From: Neolewinella persica DSM 23188
GTDB taxonomy: Bacteria; Bacteroidota; Bacteroidia; Chitinophagales; Saprospiraceae
Length of the DNA: 64,000 nucleotides
Direction: 5' to 3'
NCBI RefSeq assembly: GCF_000373105.1
Contig: NZ_KB890416.1
Coordinates: 62,001-126,000, forward strand
How positions within the stretch are numbered: position 1 is the stretch's first letter; each line of letters begins with the position of its first letter. Positions 60,535 through 64,000 of the stretch are shown here, piece by piece. The notes under the pieces were generated by a model. The model was not told the origin of the DNA. It searched no databases and saw only the letters and a list, made by a program, of their open reading frames with translations. Made by a program: the position numbers and the translations under genes.

Positions 60535-60660
60535 ATGATTTCACTGATCGTTTCCATTTTGCTTTCCCTGAACATCATTTCTACTTCTGCTGAGTATGAG
60601 CAAATGTCAGTTGAAGAGCAAGAGTATTTTCAAATAATTATTACTGATACAGAACTCTAA
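60535..60660 (+). CDS. Very small secreted peptide (41 residues)
   Basis: Hand translation from the ATG at 60535 gives MISLIVSILLSLNIISTSAE and then a short acidic, aromatic tail (YEQMSVEEQEYFQII, ITDTEL), 41 residues in all. The first 19 residues look like a signal peptide with cleavage after S-A. Of the mature tail's residues many are Glu, Gln and Tyr. It is too short for reliable gene prediction, but its position upstream of other small secreted products and its good signal peptide support it. The stop is followed by a promoter module beginning 17 bases later. Confidence 0.5.
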   Translation: MISLIVSILLSLNIISTSAEYEQMSVEEQEYFQIIITDTEL

Positions 60661-60676
60661 GTCAGAGGATCTCATC

Positions 60677-60742
60677 AAATCTGCGGGTAAGAATGAATTG
60701 AGTATTGTCCTTTTGTCAGCCATTTCCTCCCTGCATCTTTAC
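60677..60742 (+). promoter_or_regulatory. Two-box promoter module, copy 1
   Basis: AAATCTGCGGGTAAGA at 60677-60692 and GCATCTTTAC at 60733-60742, separated by exactly 40 bases. Copy 2 at 61756-61821 has the same two boxes with the same 40-base spacing. The downstream box resembles a Bacteroidota -7 element (TAnnTTTG), and TTTTG at 60711-60715 is a plausible -33. The upstream box would lie near -60 and may be an activator site. The gene at 60787 begins 45 bases downstream. Confidence 0.75.
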
Positions 60743-60786
60743 ACCATCAACAGCAAACAACCTCCTCGCTAACAACATCGAAAAAA

Positions 60787-61242
60787 ATGTCACAGCCTAT
60801 TTATACCAATATCGCGCCGCTTTCCTCTTATGAACGCCTGATGCCGATAACGGACTTGGCGGTACAGCGGGGACAACGGGCCGACGTTGTCTTGGGTATG
60901 CCAAGTCAGGACTGCCGATTTCACGGAATTTGCCGGGTAGAAAAGTACGGTGAGGTTTCCGTAAGTAAGCGCCAGGCTTGTAAAGGGGAAACCGTCAACG
61001 GTTGGTTGCTACGTCCGCAGCCTAATCACTGTGTCCTGCTGATTGAAAGAGGTAGGTTAAGTGCAGAACGGGAAAAGTATCATTTTGCTCGCTGCGAGAT
61101 AGAGGTCCGTCAACCGGTAGACGTTAGTTCCTTTTTCGCTAAAAATGGAGGTAAGAAATTTCTTCTGCGGAAGGGAGTATACGCGCTCCAATTCACCAAG
61201 AATTATTACACCATACTCATGCCCCTTACCAATAAGGTCTGA
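60787..61242 (+). CDS. Unrecognised cytoplasmic protein, first of two related genes
   Basis: 151 residues, no signal peptide. Cysteines occur at QDCRFHGICR, RQACKG, NHCVLL and FARCEIEV. The C-terminal part (KKFLLRKGVYALQFTKNYYTILM) resembles a motif L-R-K-G-x-Y that also appears near the end of the next gene. I cannot assign a family. It follows promoter module copy 1 by 45 bases and precedes a similarly sized gene by 28 bases on the same strand, so the two are likely an operon. Confidence 0.6.
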   Translation: MSQPIYTNIAPLSSYERLMPITDLAVQRGQRADVVLGMPSQDCRFHGICRVEKYGEVSVSKRQACKGETVNGWLLRPQPNHCVLLIERGRLSAEREKYHFARCEIEVRQPVDVSSFFAKNGGKKFLLRKGVYALQFTKNYYTILMPLTNKV

Positions 61243-61270
61243 CTCACTAATCAAATAAATAAGCAACGCC

Positions 61271-61738
61271 ATGAATAATGCCTATAACCTGTTCCTACAG
61301 AATTGCCAAAACGGTGTTCTCGTTGAAATGAACCTGGTATCGAAAGTTTCAAGTAGCCTCGAATATGCTATTAGTCTCAAAGGGGAAATACTTCCTGACA
61401 ATCGGTCCAATAAGGTAATGGCCTATCTCCGTACCGACCTACAGACCGGTCGCCTGTTGATTCATTTTATCAGGTCTTCGATCTTTATGGAGCCGCAGTC
61501 AAGGTATTTCTTTAATGATTTTTTTACTGCGCCAACAAACTTGTCTTTATCACCCCTGGTCGTCAAAGCTCTGGGATGGAAGCGAGGGGAATATCACCTC
61601 AGGAAAGGTTCTTATCCAATGCTGGACGAGGCTGGTTTTTGCACAGTTTCCGGGCGGGTTGGAAGCCCACAAAAGGATTCGAGGCACACAGGTAGGCACC
61701 GCTTGCAAGCAGGAAGTGCGACAGGTGTAGTGGGTTGA
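61271..61738 (+). CDS. Unrecognised cytoplasmic protein, second of two related genes
   Basis: 155 residues, no signal peptide. Shared features with the preceding gene are confined to the C-terminal L-R-K-G-x-Y motif (EYHLRKGSYPMLDEAGFCTVS). The last 30 residues after CTVS are basic, rich in Gly/Ser/His/Arg and unlike a folded domain, while another frame over the same bases is also open to 61730; a late frameshift is possible. The family and function are unknown. Confidence 0.5.
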   Translation: MNNAYNLFLQNCQNGVLVEMNLVSKVSSSLEYAISLKGEILPDNRSNKVMAYLRTDLQTGRLLIHFIRSSIFMEPQSRYFFNDFFTAPTNLSLSPLVVKALGWKRGEYHLRKGSYPMLDEAGFCTVSGRVGSPQKDSRHTGRHRLQAGSATGVVG

Positions 61739-61755
61739 CTATTGATGTAAGGGTG

Positions 61756-61821
61756 AAATCTGCGGGTAAGATTCCTCGTGAAAATGTCTCTTAATAGTTA
61801 ATGCCCCACACGCATCTTTAC
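61756..61821 (+). promoter_or_regulatory. Two-box promoter module, copy 2
   Basis: AAATCTGCGGGTAAGA at 61756-61771 and GCATCTTTAC at 61812-61821, with the same 40-base spacing as copy 1 although the spacer sequences differ. The gene for the 88-residue secreted protein starts about 174 bases downstream. Confidence 0.75.
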
Positions 61822-61994
61822 GGTAGCTAAAAGGGAAGGTCATTTCTAACGTACTGATTTTTTGAAATTTTACAATTGGCCTTCCTTATAGTAGAGCCTA
61901 ATGTAAACCACCAGTCAAGAACTATGGGTAATCCCCAATCAAGAATAATCATTTAACCCGAAAGGGATTTTTTAACCATTTTAAATATTTTATC

Positions 61995-62261
61995 ATGAAG
62001 CGCATTTTTAGTACACTTTTTGCCGCCGGACTCCTCATGTTCACTTTCGCCGTTACGCCGGTATATGCTAACGGTGGCCCGGGAGATGAGACTTCGAAAA
62101 TTGTCACCACCATTGTGACTGGCGATATAGATGGAGACCCGGAAGCACTCCACTGCAAAATTGAGCGTCCTGACGGAACAACGCTTTCCTGTTGGTTCTG
62201 TAAGTGTAGCGAGCTCAGTGGTCTTGATCAAGAGCAAGCGCCTGCAGACGACCAGGAGTAG
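61995..62261 (+). CDS. Small secreted Cys-containing peptide (88 residues)
   Basis: Signal peptide (MKRIFSTLFAAGLLMFTFAV with cleavage near VYA) followed by a mature part of about 63 residues: NGGPGDETSK, a beta-like segment IVTTIVTGDIDGDPEALH, then a Cys cluster C-x(12)-C-W-F-C-K-C, and an acidic tail (LDQEQAPADDQE). Four cysteines could give two disulphides or bind metal. The acidic hydrophilic tail and lack of a folded domain resemble a precursor peptide, but no modifying enzyme is recognised nearby. It is under promoter module copy 2 and is ended by a strong hairpin (62295-62320). Confidence 0.7.
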   Translation: MKRIFSTLFAAGLLMFTFAVTPVYANGGPGDETSKIVTTIVTGDIDGDPEALHCKIERPDGTTLSCWFCKCSELSGLDQEQAPADDQE

Positions 62262-62294
62262 GAAACAGGCAAGTCGCCCCTGCACGAATGATTT

Positions 62295-62320
62295 GGGTGG
62301 TGCCATTTTTGGCACCACCC
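62295..62320 (+). terminator. Intrinsic terminator-like hairpin
   Basis: A perfect 10-base stem GGGTGGTGCC (62295-62304) and GGCACCACCC (62311-62320) with a 6-base loop ATTTTT, located 34 bases after the stop of the 88-residue peptide gene. The following bases are ATAATCAAAT rather than a pure T-run, so the ending could be rho-dependent or the hairpin could stabilise the transcript. Confidence 0.7.
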
Positions 62321-62415
62321 ATAATCAAATACTTCATTAAAGAATCCTATTGAGGTGCTCCGTCTGAGATAGAATAAGATACCTCTACGAATAAATTCAA
62401 TTAAAAATAATTAAA

Positions 62416-64000
62416 ATGAAAAGGCTATTCCTGCTTGTCTTTTTACTGCTTACCGGGTACTGGTGCAATGCACAGTTGTCCGTATATGGAACGGTTTCAG
62501 GAGAGGAAACCAAGAAAGGAGAGGCCTTTGTCCAGGTAGTTTTATACAGCTACCCTTCGAATAAAGTTATTGCGCATACTTATACTTCCGAAGCGGGTAA
62601 GTATCAGCTTCAGTTACCGATGGGGAAACAGGTGTATGTGCTTAGAACCAATAGCCTTGCCCACCGGAATGTAGAGCGCGAGATCGTTGTAGCAAACGAT
62701 AATACAAAAAGAATAAAAGTGGATTTGAGTCTTGCTATTCAGCAATTTACAATTGACTCCGTTCGGGTAGTGGCGAAAATGCCGCCGATCGTTGTGAAGG
62801 AAGATACTACGATTTATCACGTAGCCTCTTTTAGTGATGAAACTGATCAGACTTTAGAAGAAGTACTCAGCAAAATTCCGGGATTCGAAATTCTGTCAAA
62901 TGGTGGGATAAAAGTTAAGGGTAAAGCTGTAGGAAAGGTGTTGGTCAATGGAGAAGAAATTACGGACGGAGGAGCAGGGTTACTTACCCGGGGCCTTAGC
63001 CACGAAAGAGTAAAAAGTGTAGAAGTCAGATTCAAGGAAAAGGATGCACGGATTCGGGAGTCGTTGTTGAGTAATGCAGATCTCGTAGTTCTGGACATTA
63101 AGTTGAAAGATGATTTTTCTACTTCCCTTTTTGGTCGGCTATCGCCCACCATTGGTTACGAAGAAAATGCTGAACTCAGCCCCGGAGGAGTCGCCAATAT
63201 CTTTTCCCTGAACGAGAAAGTGAAATTACACCTGGTTACTGAATATGACCGGTTTGGTGATCAAACCATATCACTGTCAAGAATTAAGAATATTGGAAAG
63301 GAGGCTTATGCTGCTATTTTTGATGTCCCTGCGGATTTTAGCCGGGTGAGGGAAAACCCGGAATACCAATCGGAGTTATACGGCTTTAAAGAAGCTGATG
63401 CATTTGAATTAGGTTCCGTAGGCTTGTCCGCAAAAGTCAGCTTGTCTCCTGATCTTGATTTATACCTTGGCTCTTACAATTACCTGGACGACGTATCTTC
63501 TTCACGTGATGCAAGCCAAACGGAGATCGTTGGAGGGGACACGTTTGTTTTTAATGAGCAAAGTGGTAACCGTATCGCGGGCTCTAAGAATAAAGCGGAA
63601 CTCAAACTGGATCGCCCAGGCTTAAAAGCTACCTATAATTTCAATGCGGTCTTTACGGAGTCTACTAATATACTGAATGCATTGAGTGGGACTATCGGTA
63701 CGCAAAGCTTCAGATCTGCTGATCAGGAAAACTCTATCTATCACAATTTTCTTTTGGAGCGGAAGACGGGCGAGCAATCTGGGTTTCAATTAGACGCATT
63801 TTACAATCGCTTTACTGTCCAACAGGATCGTACACTTCAATCGGAGGGGGTACGGGACGGAACAATTTTTGGAATACCTGAAACGAATGATTTTGTGGTG
63901 GAACAAAGAATCCCGGTGATAGGTAGCCGGACTATCGCGAATGGATTTTACCAATTTTTGATGGCAGGCCAACAAGTAAAGACTGGGCTGAGATTACTTC
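62416..64000 (+). CDS. TonB-dependent-receptor-like outer-membrane protein, partial at right edge
   Basis: Hand translation from the ATG at 62416 (MKRLFLLVFLLLTGYWCNAQ signal) is open to the right edge, giving at least 528 residues. A carboxypeptidase regulatory-like domain (SVYGTVSGEETKKGEAFVQV, GKYQLQLPMGKQVYVLRTN) is followed by a plug: LEEVLSKIPGFEILSNGG, IKVKGKAVGKVLVNGEEI and VKSVEVRFKEKDAR, then barrel strands. Similar receptors occur next to small secreted peptides in Bacteroidota; here the 88-residue Cys peptide lies upstream, so it may be the ligand or cargo. That link is inferred from position only. Confidence 0.88.
   Translation, partial: MKRLFLLVFLLLTGYWCNAQLSVYGTVSGEETKKGEAFVQVVLYSYPSNKVIAHTYTSEAGKYQLQLPMGKQVYVLRTNSLAHRNVEREIVVANDNTKRIKVDLSLAIQQFTIDSVRVVAKMPPIVVKEDTTIYHVASFSDETDQTLEEVLSKIPGFEILSNGGIKVKGKAVGKVLVNGEEITDGGAGLLTRGLSHERVKSVEVRFKEKDARIRESLLSNADLVVLDIKLKDDFSTSLFGRLSPTIGYEENAELSPGGVANIFSLNEKVKLHLVTEYDRFGDQTISLSRIKNIGKEAYAAIFDVPADFSRVRENPEYQSELYGFKEADAFELGSVGLSAKVSLSPDLDLYLGSYNYLDDVSSSRDASQTEIVGGDTFVFNEQSGNRIAGSKNKAELKLDRPGLKATYNFNAVFTESTNILNALSGTIGTQSFRSADQENSIYHNFLLERKTGEQSGFQLDAFYNRFTVQQDRTLQSEGVRDGTIFGIPETNDFVVEQRIPVIGSRTIANGFYQFLMAGQQVKTGLRLL

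Overview
The window looks like a chromosomal segment from a Bacteroidota bacterium of the Saprospiria / Lewinella-like type. The evidence is the gene set: two giant secreted proteins with type IX secretion (T9SS) C-terminal domains (one type A, one gliding-motility-type B next to a PorP/SprF gene), TonB-dependent receptors with carboxypeptidase-like N-terminal domains, a LytS-type histidine kinase, a YtxJ-type bacilliredoxin, and a general absence of Shine-Dalgarno sites. Most of the window is GC-rich. Two stretches are visibly AT-richer (about 22.3-25.4 kb and 57.3-64 kb) and look accessory.

Layout. 0-0.9 kb: ApbE flavin transferase (cut by the left edge) translationally overlapped with a secreted thioredoxin. 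1.6-13.9 kb: a phosphoesterase/beta-barrel fusion, a DUF6155 protein, a serine hydrolase, an M16 protease and a PQQ sugar dehydrogenase/cytochrome c/carbohydrate-binding fusion. 14.3-22.2 kb: a 2617-residue surface protein with dockerin-like, Kazal, SprB, PKD and cohesin-like modules and a T9SS sorting domain. 22.6-25.4 kb: an AT-rich group with a Crp/Fnr regulator, a small outer-membrane protein and an esterase broken by a nonsense codon. 25.6-31.4 kb: hisA, a polytopic membrane protein, acyl-CoA dehydrogenase, DUF3817 and a lipoprotein. 31.5-39.6 kb: the type-B-CTD giant protein and its PorP/SprF partner in one operon. 40.2-57.2 kb: zinc-ribbon, SET-domain, RecX, two MscS channels, RluB-type pseudouridine synthase, M20 peptidase, MBL hydrolase, sensor kinase, TonB receptor, Xaa-Pro aminopeptidase, YtxJ, a nucleoside phosphorylase without a normal start codon and a TspO-like protein. 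57.5-64 kb: an AT-rich cluster of small lipoprotein/Cys-containing secreted peptides, a divergent helical-repeat protein, two unrecognised cytoplasmic proteins and the start of a TonB-type receptor.

The most unusual content is in the noncoding DNA. (i) A short GC-rich repeat (core GGGCGCGGCCGCAGGTGCA) occurs at least 14 times, singly, as two inverted pairs of about 115 bp (REPIN-like), and inside at least three genes. (ii) A hairpin family has a conserved core of about 70-85 bp flanked by long arms. The arms are built from a different simple 'word' at each locus, yet are complementary within a locus. (iii) Further word arrays, a 112-bp tandem repeat that supplies the C-terminus of a membrane protein, and several nested hairpins fill the gene-free stretches. 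(iv) In the peptide cluster, two promoters share a 16-bp box and a 10-bp box at an identical 56-bp offset, which suggests a small co-regulated secreted-peptide system. No tRNA, rRNA, CRISPR array, transposase or phage gene was recognised.
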